Assembly: GCA_020696915.1 (NCBI GenBank)
Contig: JAJFMR010000061.1
Location: 1-11,040, forward strand
Direction of reading: 5' to 3'
Origin: Rhizobiaceae bacterium
GTDB taxonomy: Bacteria; Pseudomonadota; Alphaproteobacteria; Rhizobiales; Rhizobiaceae
DNA length: 11,040 nt
The translations under genes were made by a program, and so were the position numbers. Positions 1 to 6,373 of the stretch are shown here, one piece after another; within the stretch, counting starts at the first letter, position 1; every line of letters begins with the position of its first letter. The notes beneath the pieces were generated by a model. It saw only the letters and a program-made list of their open reading frames with translations. It searched no databases and was not told where the DNA came from.

Positions 1-1
1 C

Positions 2-682
2 ATCATCATCCATTCGCTGACCAAGTTCATCGGCGGCCACGGCAATTCCATGGGCGGCATGATCGTCGACGGCGGCACCTTCGACTGGTCGAAATCCGGT
101 AACTATCCCATGCTGTCGGAACCGCGCCCGGAATATGGCGGCGTCGTGCTCCACGAGACTTTTGGCAATTTCGCTTTCGCAATTGCCTGCCGCGTGCTCG
201 GGCTTCGCGACATCGGACCGGCCATCTCCCCTTTCAACGCCTTCCTGATTCTCAACGGCTGCGAGACGCTGCCGCTGCGCATGCAGCGCCATTGCGACAA
301 TGCCATGACCGTTGCCGGCTGGCTTTCGGGCCATCCGGAAGTCGCCTGGGTGCGCTATCCCGGGCTGCCCGGCGACAGGAACCATGCGCTTCAGAAGCGC
401 TACTCTCCGCTCGGCGCCGGCTCCGTGTTCACCTTCGGCCTGAAGGGCGGCTACGAAGCCGGCATCAAATTCGTGGAATCGCTCGAAATGTTCTCGCATC
501 TGGCCAATCTCGGCGACACCCGTTCGCTGGTCATCCACCCGGCTTCGACCACCCACCGGCAGCTGTCGGACGAGCAGAAGATCGCCGCGGGCGCCGGACC
601 GGACGTGGTCAGGCTGTCCATAGGCATCGAGGAGGTCAACGACATCGTTGCGGATCTCGAGCAGGCACTGGCGAAAATATGA
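2..682 (+). CDS. O-acetylhomoserine sulfhydrylase-like PLP enzyme (MetY family), C-terminal part, 5' end outside window
   Basis: The frame is open from base 2, so the visible 226 residues are the C-terminal part of a protein whose family usually runs to about 425-430 residues. The piece opens with the Cys/Met-metabolism PLP-enzyme signature HSLTKF; the Lys at bases 23-25 should carry the PLP Schiff base. It is followed by GGHGNSMGG and, near the end, by the conserved stretch HLANLGDTRSLVIHPASTTH, LSIGIE and a final helix, all typical of the MetY/O-acetylhomoserine aminocarboxypropyltransferase branch. Family members are cytoplasmic and replace the acetyl group of O-acetylhomoserine with sulfide or methanethiol, making homocysteine or methionine. 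Substrate choice cannot be read from this half. The stop overlaps the start of the next gene (ATGA), indicating translational coupling with the cupin. A methionine gamma-lyase or cystathionine gamma-synthase paralogue is less likely. The ATG at 50 is internal, not the real start. Confidence 0.85.
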   Translation: MIIHSLTKFIGGHGNSMGGMIVDGGTFDWSKSGNYPMLSEPRPEYGGVVLHETFGNFAFAIACRVLGLRDIGPAISPFNAFLILNGCETLPLRMQRHCDNAMTVAGWLSGHPEVAWVRYPGLPGDRNHALQKRYSPLGAGSVFTFGLKGGYEAGIKFVESLEMFSHLANLGDTRSLVIHPASTTHRQLSDEQKIAAGAGPDVVRLSIGIEEVNDIVADLEQALAKI

Positions 683-1029
683 GCGGGGCGACCGCTTTCG
701 TCCCTGTCGGCATCGCGGGCATCGGGCCGGAGCGCAGCGCGCCTCCGGCCAACCGGGTGATCTCCGGTGAGCCCCGGTTCACGACCTGGAACGTGGAAGA
801 GAGAGACGGCCTGTTCGCCGGAATTTGGGAAGCCACTTCCGGAAAATGGCGAATCGTCTACGAGGAATGGGAGTTCTGCCACATCCTGGCTGGCGTTTCG
901 GTGATCGAAGAGGACGGCGGCGCCGCGCGCATCGTCCGGCCCGGCGACAGCTTCGTGCTACGGCCGGGTTTTACGGGAAGCTGGGAAGTCGTCGAGACGA
1001 CGCGCAAGGCGTATGTGATCCGACTTTAG
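679..1029 (+). CDS. Small DUF861/EutQ-like cupin protein (Cupin_3 family)
   Basis: 116 residues starting at the ATG that overlaps the upstream TGA (ATGA, 679-682). After a variable N-terminus (1-30) there is a single cupin barrel. Diagnostic Cupin_3 features are the FAGIWEATSGKWRI strand pair (about 46-59), an EFCHILAG turn (65-72), the RPGDSFVLRPGF motif (87-98) and the terminal GSWEV...RKAYVI strand. Proteins of this family are small cytoplasmic barrels, some linked to ethanolamine utilisation (EutQ) or ureidoglycolate metabolism, and most have no known reaction. The classical His-rich metal site is poorly represented: the only histidine in the protein is His69, so metal binding is doubtful. 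Coupling to the MetY-like gene suggests a shared substrate or product, but no function is assigned. The frame continues upstream inside the MetY-like gene, and that extension is not considered coding. Confidence 0.82.
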   Translation: MSGATAFVPVGIAGIGPERSAPPANRVISGEPRFTTWNVEERDGLFAGIWEATSGKWRIVYEEWEFCHILAGVSVIEEDGGAARIVRPGDSFVLRPGFTGSWEVVETTRKAYVIRL

Positions 1030-1155
1030 CAGAGCCTGGGCACCCGGGGTCCGCTCCCCGGCAATGCCGTTTGAGGCTGCTTTTCCCCGGTCCACGGCAG
1101 CGGCCGGGCTGCACCGAGCGCTTCATCCGCGAGGTTGGGCGCAGGCCGGCCCCGG

Positions 1156-1185
1156 TTGCAAACCGCGCCGTCGGCGTGTTGAAAT
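1156..1185 (+). promoter_or_regulatory. Possible weak sigma70-type promoter for the XRE-cupin regulator
   Basis: TTGCAA (1156-1161) and TGAAAT (1180-1185) are separated by 18 bases, each matching four of six consensus positions. The predicted transcript would start near 1192, about 25 bases ahead of the GTG. This is a sequence match only; at this GC content such matches arise by chance. Confidence 0.3.
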
Positions 1186-1201
1186 GATCTTCGGGCAGAG
1201 C

Positions 1202-1207
1202 GGAGGT
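1202..1207 (+). promoter_or_regulatory. Ribosome binding site fixing the GTG start of the regulator
   Basis: GGAGGT lies 8 bases before the GTG at 1216. It is one of the strongest Shine-Dalgarno matches in the window and supports this non-ATG start; no in-frame ATG occurs before the HTH domain. Confidence 0.7.
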
Positions 1208-1215
1208 GTCGTGGC

Positions 1216-1923
1216 GTGGAGAAGGGCAGGGATCTCGACGAAGGGTCGGAGGAGTTGCCGCCGGCCGCTTCGCAGTCCCACGACAGTCGCCCGCGGCTGA
1301 AGCAGGACCCTCATGCCACCCGCGAGCCGCGCGAGAACGTCCTCGAAGTGGCGATCGGGCGGGAAGTCCGCGCCCGCCGCAGGAAACTGGGCATCACGGT
1401 CGCCGATCTGGCGGCAGCGACCAACATTTCGCTCGGCATGCTGTCCAAGATCGAGAACGGCAATACGTCGCCGTCGCTGACCACGCTGCAGTCCCTGTCG
1501 CACGCGCTCGGCGTGCCGATCACAGCCTTCCTCCGCCGTTTCGAGGAAGAGCGGAGCGTCGTGTTCGTGAAGGCGGGAGAGGGTGTGGACGTGGAGCGGC
1601 GCGGCACCAGGGCCGGCCATCAATATGCTTTGCTCGGCCATCTCGGCGCCAACCTCAGCGGCGTCGTCGTCGAGCCGTATCTGATCGCGCTGACACGGGA
1701 ATCGGACATCTTCCCGACGTTCCAACATGGCGGCGTTGAATTCCTCTACATGCTGGAAGGCGAGGTCGTCTATCGGCACGGCGATCGCGAGTTCAGGATG
1801 CTGCCGGGGGACAGCCTGTTCTTCGATGCCGACGCGCCGCACGGCCCAGCCGAGCTGACGCGGCTGCCGATCCGGTATCTCTCGATCATTTGCTATCCGC
1901 AGAGCGGCAATGGCGACGGATAG
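1216..1923 (+). CDS. XRE-family transcriptional regulator with C-terminal cupin domain
   Basis: 235 residues, GTG start behind a strong GGAGGT. Residues 1-42 form a hydrophilic, probably disordered tail. Residues 46-108 are a Cro/CI-type helix-turn-helix; the GITVADLAAATNISLGMLSK stretch and IENGNTSPSLTTL give the typical recognition-helix and fourth-helix pattern. The C-terminal cupin_2 barrel (about 150-228) shows motif 1 (H171, E175, G182) and motif 2 (LPGD 196-199, H209), so a metal or small-ligand site is plausible. Members of this family are cytoplasmic homodimeric regulators, often of neighbouring catabolic genes for amino acids or amines, with the cupin sensing a small metabolite. The gene lies 104 bases upstream of the methylamine operon and reads the same way. 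A perfect palindrome in that gap is the likely target. The effector is unknown; methylamine-derived amides or glutamate derivatives are natural guesses. Activator versus repressor cannot be decided. Confidence 0.9.
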   Translation: MEKGRDLDEGSEELPPAASQSHDSRPRLKQDPHATREPRENVLEVAIGREVRARRRKLGITVADLAAATNISLGMLSKIENGNTSPSLTTLQSLSHALGVPITAFLRRFEEERSVVFVKAGEGVDVERRGTRAGHQYALLGHLGANLSGVVVEPYLIALTRESDIFPTFQHGGVEFLYMLEGEVVYRHGDREFRMLPGDSLFFDADAPHGPAELTRLPIRYLSIICYPQSGNGDG

Positions 1924-1940
1924 AGGCAAGCTGGTGCTTC

Positions 1941-1967
1941 CTGTGATGAAAATTTAATTCATCACAG
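1941..1967. promoter_or_regulatory. Perfect inverted repeat, candidate operator for the XRE-cupin regulator
   Basis: CTGTGATGAA (1941-1950) and its exact reverse complement TTCATCACAG (1958-1967) flank the 7-base AT-only spacer AATTTAA. It is an AT-rich island in high-GC DNA, between the regulator and the operon it probably controls. The right arm ends one base before the putative -35 box, and the centre (1954) lies about 49 bases upstream of the predicted transcription start. This suits an activator contacting RNA polymerase or a repressor blocking -35 access. As RNA it could also form a 10-base-pair hairpin ending the regulator transcript, but no T-run follows. Confidence 0.65.
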
Positions 1968-1996
1968 TTGAGTTGTTCCCGATCCGCTGTTAGGAT
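1968..1996 (+). promoter_or_regulatory. Sigma70-type promoter of the mgs-gmaS-mgd operon
   Basis: TTGAGT (1968-1973), a 17-base spacer and TAGGAT (1991-1996) match four of six positions each, including the most conserved TTG and the TA...T of the -10 box. The expected start near 2003 gives a short leader of about 25 bases. The -35 box touches the inverted repeat. I found no sigma54 -24/-12 pair here, although such a promoter might have been expected for a nitrogen-assimilation operon. Confidence 0.55.
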
Positions 1997-2027
1997 GCCC
2001 ACAGGCAACCAGAGCGAGGTTCGCGCC

Positions 2028-2924
2028 ATGTGCGGCATTGTCGGTTTGTTTCTCAAGGATCGTTCGCTGGAGCCGAAGCTCGGCGCCATGCTCTCGGAGA
2101 TGCTGGTGTCGCTCAGCGATCGCGGGCCCGACAGCGCGGGCATCGCCATCTACGGCGAAGAGAGGGACGGCTTCGGCAAGATCACCGTGCAGTCGCCGGA
2201 ACCGGGCAAGGACTTCCGGGCGCTGGAAGCCGACCTTTCCGGCGAGACCGGCGTTCCGGTAAAGGTGACGGTGCGCTCCACGCATGCGGTGATCGAACTG
2301 CCTCTCGACCGCATCGAGGAGGCAAGATCGGCGCTCGCCCGGTTGCGGCCCGGAATGCGGATCATGGGCACCGGCCAGGTCGTGGAGATCTACAAGGAAG
2401 TCGGCCGACCCGAGGAAGTGGCCGACCGCTTCGCCCTCGCCGGAATGAGGGGCTCGCATGGCATCGGCCACACGCGGATGGCCACCGAATCGGCGGTGAC
2501 CACCATGGGAGCGCACCCGTTTTCGACCGGCGCCGACCAGTGCCTGGTGCACAATGGATCGCTTTCGAACCACAACAACGTCCGCCGTGAGCTCGTCCGG
2601 GAAGGCATGACCTTCGAAACCGAGAACGACACCGAAGTCGCCGCCGCCTATCTCACCTCGCAGATGGCCCATGGCAAGGATCTCGGCGCCTCGCTGGAGG
2701 GCGCGCTCGAGGATCTGGACGGATTCTTCACATTCGTCGTCGGCACCAGGAACGGTTTTGGCGTGGTGCGCGATCCGATCGCCTGCAAGCCGGCGGTGCT
2801 CGCCGAAACGGACCAGTATGTCGCCTTCGGCTCGGAGTATCGCGCGCTCGCCGGCCTGCCCGGCATCGACCAGGCCAAAGTCTGGGAGCCCGAGCCGTCC
2901 ACCGTCTATTTCTGGGAGCATTGA
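2028..2924 (+). CDS. mgsA: N-methylglutamate synthase subunit A, class II glutamine amidotransferase domain protein
   Basis: 298 residues, a class II (PurF/GltB-type, Ntn-hydrolase) amidotransferase. The start is fixed by the catalytic Cys directly after Met (MCGIVG, Cys2) and by GAGGT at 2016-2020. Other active-site motifs are RGPDSAG (32-38), GHTRMAT (147-153), VHNGSLSN (174-181) and ENDTE (199-203). The fold spans the whole chain and there is no synthase domain. In NMG synthase this subunit is expected to hydrolyse the amide of gamma-glutamylmethylamide (or glutamine) and pass the released amine to the FMN subunit. It is homologous to rhizobial GlxB and is often labelled an amidophosphoribosyltransferase or glutamate synthase large-chain fragment. 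It is the first gene of the operon, and its TGA directly abuts the ATG of mgsB. The function is assigned from the mgsABC-gmaS-mgdABCD context; the domain itself is certain. Confidence 0.9.
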   Translation: MCGIVGLFLKDRSLEPKLGAMLSEMLVSLSDRGPDSAGIAIYGEERDGFGKITVQSPEPGKDFRALEADLSGETGVPVKVTVRSTHAVIELPLDRIEEARSALARLRPGMRIMGTGQVVEIYKEVGRPEEVADRFALAGMRGSHGIGHTRMATESAVTTMGAHPFSTGADQCLVHNGSLSNHNNVRRELVREGMTFETENDTEVAAAYLTSQMAHGKDLGASLEGALEDLDGFFTFVVGTRNGFGVVRDPIACKPAVLAETDQYVAFGSEYRALAGLPGIDQAKVWEPEPSTVYFWEH

Positions 2925-3644
2925 ATGCACGCGCCGAATCTTGCGGAAGCCAGCTACACCCAGGTCGTCGACCTTTCCAAGACATCGGTCCGGGAGCTCA
3001 ACCAGGCGCTTCACGACCTCCATCCGGGGTCGAACCACACGGCCTGGGACGTGCTCAATCCGGGCGGCAACCACGCGCTCGCCGCCGGAGTCGAGCAGCC
3101 GGTCGGCATCGATGTTCGCGGCAGCGTCGGCTATTACTGCGGCGGCATGAACCAGAACGCGGCAATCACCATCCATGGCTCGGCCGGGCCCGGCGTCGGC
3201 GAGAACATGATGTCGGGGTCGATCGTCGTGAAGGGCGATGCCAGCCAGTATGCCGGCGCCACCGGCCGCGGCGGCCTCCTCGTCATCGAGGGGAACGCGT
3301 CCTCGCGATGCGGCATTTCGATGAAGGGCATCGACATCGTGGTGTTCGGCAATATCGGCCACATGTCCGCCTTCATGGCGCAATCGGGCAATCTGGTGGT
3401 GCTCGGCGATGCCGGGGACGCCCTCGGCGATTCGATCTACGAGGCCCGCCTTTTCGTGCGCGGCGCGGTCAAGAGCCTGGGCGCCGACTGCATCGCAAAG
3501 GAGATGCGGCCCGAGCACCTGACGCTGCTGCAGGACCTGCTCGACCGTTCCGGCGTGCGCGGCGTCAAGCCGGAAGAGTTCAAGCGCTACGGCTCCGCCC
3601 GCCAGCTCTACAATTTCAACATCGACAATGCCGACGCCTACTGA
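2925..3644 (+). CDS. mgsB: N-methylglutamate synthase subunit B, GXGXG (glutamate synthase alpha C-terminal type) domain protein
   Basis: 239 residues. After a 60-residue N-terminal segment with a helical DLSKTSVRELNQAL stretch, the protein is a right-handed beta-helix built of GXGXG turns: VRGSVGYYCGGMN (64-76), IHGSAGPGVGENMMSG (83-98), VKGDASQYAGATGRGG (102-117), IEGNASSRCG (121-130) and VLGDAGDALGDSIYEA (159-174). In bacterial glutamate synthase this domain is a structural spacer between the amidotransferase and FMN domains; here it is a separate subunit, as in GlxC and MgsB. It has no catalytic residues of its own. Its ATG immediately follows the mgsA TGA in the same frame, with GGGAG inside the end of mgsA as ribosome binding site, so translation is almost certainly coupled. 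Formylmethanofuran dehydrogenase subunit C shares the fold and is a common mislabel. Confidence 0.88.
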   Translation: MHAPNLAEASYTQVVDLSKTSVRELNQALHDLHPGSNHTAWDVLNPGGNHALAAGVEQPVGIDVRGSVGYYCGGMNQNAAITIHGSAGPGVGENMMSGSIVVKGDASQYAGATGRGGLLVIEGNASSRCGISMKGIDIVVFGNIGHMSAFMAQSGNLVVLGDAGDALGDSIYEARLFVRGAVKSLGADCIAKEMRPEHLTLLQDLLDRSGVRGVKPEEFKRYGSARQLYNFNIDNADAY

Positions 3645-3656
3645 GGTCAACCAGCG

Positions 3657-4985
3657 ATGACTTACCACAATCCGCCGACCACGCCGCGGAAGTCGGCGAC
3701 CTTCGACGATTACACTCTGTCGGAAATCCGGCGCGCCGCAGTCACCGGCATCTATGACATCCGCGGCGGCGGGGCCAAGCGCAAGGTGCCGCACTTCGAC
3801 GATCTGCTTTTCCTCGGCGCCTCCATTTCGCGCTATCCCCTCGAGGGCTATCGCGAGCGTTGCGACACCAGTGTCGTGCTCGGGACCCGCCATGCGAAGA
3901 AGCCGATAGAGCTCAAGATTCCGATCACCATCGCCGGCATGAGCTTCGGCTCGCTTTCGGCTCCCGCCAAGGAGGCGCTCGGCCGCGGCGCCACGCTGTC
4001 GGGAACCTCGACCACCACCGGCGACGGCGGCATGACTGAAGAGGAGCGCGGACACTCCAGGACGCTCGTCTACCAGTATCTGCCCTCCCGTTACGGCATG
4101 AATCCGCGCGACCTGCGCCGCGCCGACGCCATCGAGGTGGTCGTCGGCCAGGGCGCCAAGCCGGGCGGCGGCGGCATGCTGCTGGGACAGAAGATCTCCG
4201 ACCGCGTCGCCGAGATGCGGACGCTGCCAAAGGGCATCGACCAGCGCTCCGCCAGCCGGCATCCCGACTGGACCGGTCCCGACGATCTCGAGATCAAGAT
4301 CATGGAGCTGCGCGAAATCACCGACTGGGAAAAGCCGATCTACGTGAAGATCGGCGGCGCCCGGCCATACTACGACACCGCATTGGCGGTGAAGGCCGGA
4401 GCCGACGTCGTCGTGCTCGACGGCATGCAGGGCGGAACCGCCGCGACCCAGGAGGTTTTCATCGAGAATGTCGGCCAGCCGACGCTCGCCTGCCTGCGCC
4501 CCGCGGTAAGGGCCCTCCAGGAGCTCGGCATGCACCGCAAGGTGCAGCTGATCGTGTCCGGCGGAATCCGCAGCGGAGCCGACGTCGCCAAGGCGCTCGC
4601 ACTGGGAGCCGACGCGGTGTCGATCGGCACGGCGGCGCTGGTGGCGCTCGGCGACAATGATCCTCGCTGGGAGCGCGACTACGAGCAGCTCGGCACGACG
4701 GCCGGCTCCTACGACGACTGGCACGAAGGCAAGGACCCCGCCGGCATAACCACCCAGGATCCGGAATTGATGAAACGGGTCGACCCGATCGCCGCCGGAC
4801 GCCGTTTGGCGAATTACCTGAAAGTCATGACGCTGGAGGCACAGACGATCGCCCGCGCCTGCGGCAAGAACCATGTCCACAACCTCGAGCCCGAGGACCT
4901 CTGCGCCCTCACCATCGAGGCGGCGGCCATGGCCGGCGTGCCGCTGGCAGGAACCGACTGGATACCGGGCAGGAACGGGTTCTGA
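3657..4985 (+). CDS. mgsC: N-methylglutamate synthase subunit C, FMN-binding glutamate synthase domain protein
   Basis: 442 residues, a TIM-barrel FMN enzyme of the glutamate synthase family. Signature stretches are MSFGSLSAPAKEAL (95-108), TGDGGM (121-126), QGAKPGGGGMLLG (165-177), KIGG (231-234), DGMQGGTAA (255-263) and SGGIRSGADVAKALALGADA (301-320), covering FMN and substrate binding. This subunit should carry out the reductive half of the NMG synthase reaction with methylamine delivered from MgsA. Just after the barrel, where GltB has three cysteines for a 3Fe-4S cluster ahead of the ATQDPEL motif, this protein has DPAGITTQDPEL (360-371) with Asp in place of the last cysteine and none nearby. 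An iron-sulfur cluster is therefore unlikely. The start ATG lies 12 bases after mgsB with GAGG upstream, and the frame is the same as mgsA and mgsB. It is the homologue of GlxD. Confidence 0.9.
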   Translation: MTYHNPPTTPRKSATFDDYTLSEIRRAAVTGIYDIRGGGAKRKVPHFDDLLFLGASISRYPLEGYRERCDTSVVLGTRHAKKPIELKIPITIAGMSFGSLSAPAKEALGRGATLSGTSTTTGDGGMTEEERGHSRTLVYQYLPSRYGMNPRDLRRADAIEVVVGQGAKPGGGGMLLGQKISDRVAEMRTLPKGIDQRSASRHPDWTGPDDLEIKIMELREITDWEKPIYVKIGGARPYYDTALAVKAGADVVVLDGMQGGTAATQEVFIENVGQPTLACLRPAVRALQELGMHRKVQLIVSGGIRSGADVAKALALGADAVSIGTAALVALGDNDPRWERDYEQLGTTAGSYDDWHEGKDPAGITTQDPELMKRVDPIAAGRRLANYLKVMTLEAQTIARACGKNHVHNLEPEDLCALTIEAAAMAGVPLAGTDWIPGRNGF

Positions 4986-5029
4986 CGAACGCCACCACGG
5001 GGACGGAAACGAGGAAATGGGAGTGAGCG

Positions 5030-6373
5030 ATGGGAACTGCCTTTGAGGGAAGCTTGAAACAGGACGCGCGGGAGGATCTCGCGGAGTTCGCGAAGCTGAA
5101 CAAGATCAAGTACTTCATGATCTCCTACACCGACCTGTTCGGTGGGCAGCGTGCCAAGCTCGTTCCCGCACAGGCCATCGCCGACATGCAGAAGGATGGT
5201 GCGGGCTTCGCCGGGTTCGCCACCTGGCTCGATCTCACGCCGGCCCATCCCGATATGCTTGCCGTGCCGGATCCTGCCTCCGTCATTCAGCTTCCCTGGA
5301 AGCCGGAAGTCGCCTGGGTTGCGTCCGACTGCATCATGGACGGCAAGCTCGTGGAGCAGGCGCCCCGCAACACGCTGAAGCGGGTGATGTCGGCGGCGGC
5401 TGCCGAAGGCTGCTACATGAAGAGCGGTGTGGAAGCGGAGTTCTTTCTAGTCACCCGTGACGGCAAGGCGATATCGGATTCCGCCGATACCGCGTCCAAG
5501 CCCTGTTACGACCAGCAGGCGGTGATGCGCCGCTACGACGTCATCGCGGAAATCTGCGACTACATGCTGGAACTCGGCTGGGGCGCCTATCAGAACGATC
5601 ACGAGGACGCCAACGGCCAGTTCGAGATGAACTGGGCCTTCGATGACGTGCTCGCCACCGCCGACAAGCACTCCTTCTTCAAGTTCATGGTCCGCTCGAT
5701 CGCCGAAAAGCACGGCTTGCGCGCGACCTTCATGCCGAAGCCCTTCCAGGGCCTTACCGGCAACGGCTGCCACATGCACATCTCGGTCTGGGACCAGGAA
5801 GGCAGGACCAACGTCTTCGCCGACAACGGCATGGAACTCGGGCTCTCGTCACGCGGCCGGCACTTCCTGGGCGGCATCATGCGCCATGCGTCCGCACTTG
5901 CCGCAATCACCAATCCGACGGTGAACTCCTACAAGCGCATCAATGCTCCCCGCACCATCTCGGGAGCCACCTGGGCGCCGAACTCGGTGACCTGGACAGG
6001 CAACAACCGGACTCACATGGTGCGTGTGCCGGGACCGGGCCGTTTCGAGCTCAGGCTGCCCGATGGCGCCGCCAACCCCTATCTGATGCAGGCCGTGGTC
6101 CTGGCAGCGGGTGTCAACGGCATGCGCAGCAAGGCCGACCCGGGCCAGAGGAGCGATATCGACATGTACAAGGACGGGCACACCGTCACCCATGGCGCCA
6201 AGCTGCCGCTCAACCTCCTCGATGCGTTGCGCGAGTTCGACGCCGACAGCGAACTGAAGGCGGCCTTGGGCGAGGAGCTCTCGGCCGCCTACCTGAAGCT
6301 GAAGCATCAGGAGTGGAACGCCTACGCTTCCCATTTCACGCAGTGGGAAGTCGACAACACGATGGACATCTAG
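5030..6373 (+). CDS. gmaS: Gamma-glutamylmethylamide synthetase (glutamine synthetase type III-like)
   Basis: 447 residues of the glutamine synthetase superfamily: a short N-terminal beta-grasp domain (about 15-105) and the catalytic domain. Visible active-site elements are VEAEFF (E135 and E137, metal), NDHEDANGQFEMNW (E192, E199), the ATP motif KPF...GNGCHMHIS with H248 (237-252), NSYKRINAP (299-307) and FELRLPDGAANPYL (E340, R342). GmaS joins methylamine to the gamma-carboxyl of glutamate with ATP, the entry step of the NMG pathway, in the cytoplasm. The sequence alone would be called glutamine synthetase III (GlnT-like); its place between mgsABC and the sarcosine-oxidase-like genes argues for GmaS. 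Tyr380 sits where GSI-beta has its adenylylated Tyr, but in DIDMYKDG rather than NLYDLPP, so adenylylation is doubtful. The start has GGGAG 6 bases upstream. A glutamine or other amide ligase is the alternative. Confidence 0.85.
   Translation: MGTAFEGSLKQDAREDLAEFAKLNKIKYFMISYTDLFGGQRAKLVPAQAIADMQKDGAGFAGFATWLDLTPAHPDMLAVPDPASVIQLPWKPEVAWVASDCIMDGKLVEQAPRNTLKRVMSAAAAEGCYMKSGVEAEFFLVTRDGKAISDSADTASKPCYDQQAVMRRYDVIAEICDYMLELGWGAYQNDHEDANGQFEMNWAFDDVLATADKHSFFKFMVRSIAEKHGLRATFMPKPFQGLTGNGCHMHISVWDQEGRTNVFADNGMELGLSSRGRHFLGGIMRHASALAAITNPTVNSYKRINAPRTISGATWAPNSVTWTGNNRTHMVRVPGPGRFELRLPDGAANPYLMQAVVLAAGVNGMRSKADPGQRSDIDMYKDGHTVTHGAKLPLNLLDALREFDADSELKAALGEELSAAYLKLKHQEWNAYASHFTQWEVDNTMDI

Larger units (their letters stand above)
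1030..1215. other. Intergenic region before the XRE-cupin regulator
   Basis: 186 bases with no convincing gene. It holds a GC-rich 6-base hairpin (CCGGGG/CCCCGG, 1044-1061) without a following T-run, a weak promoter-like pair (1156-1185) and the ribosome binding site of the regulator. A spurious frame crosses it, but its composition is that of random high-GC DNA. Confidence 0.6.

Noticed and set aside
1..10. CAT repeat at the left edge
   Set aside because: It is three Ile codons and a His codon of the MetY-like gene, not a microsatellite of note.
1044..1061. Terminator after the cupin gene
   Set aside because: The CCGGGG/CCCCGG hairpin has only six pairs and no T-run follows, so I do not call it an intrinsic terminator.
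1144..1160. Sigma54 promoter ahead of the regulator (GG...TTGCA)
   Set aside because: No GG lies 10 bases before the GC of TTGCA; the available GG pairs are 8 or 12 bases away, which breaks the strict -24/-12 spacing.
1968..2027. Upstream TTG extension of mgsA
   Set aside because: It would bury the catalytic Cys2, which must become the N-terminal nucleophile after Met removal, and it falls on the promoter. The ATG at 2028 also has GAGGT at proper distance.
1962..4880. 972-codon open frame on the minus strand
   Set aside because: It lies exactly antisense to mgsA, mgsB and mgsC, which share one frame, so one shadow runs through all three. Its composition (Ala, Arg, Gly, Asp, His, Val) is that of high-GC antisense and no family motif is visible, whereas the plus strand has clear catalytic motifs.
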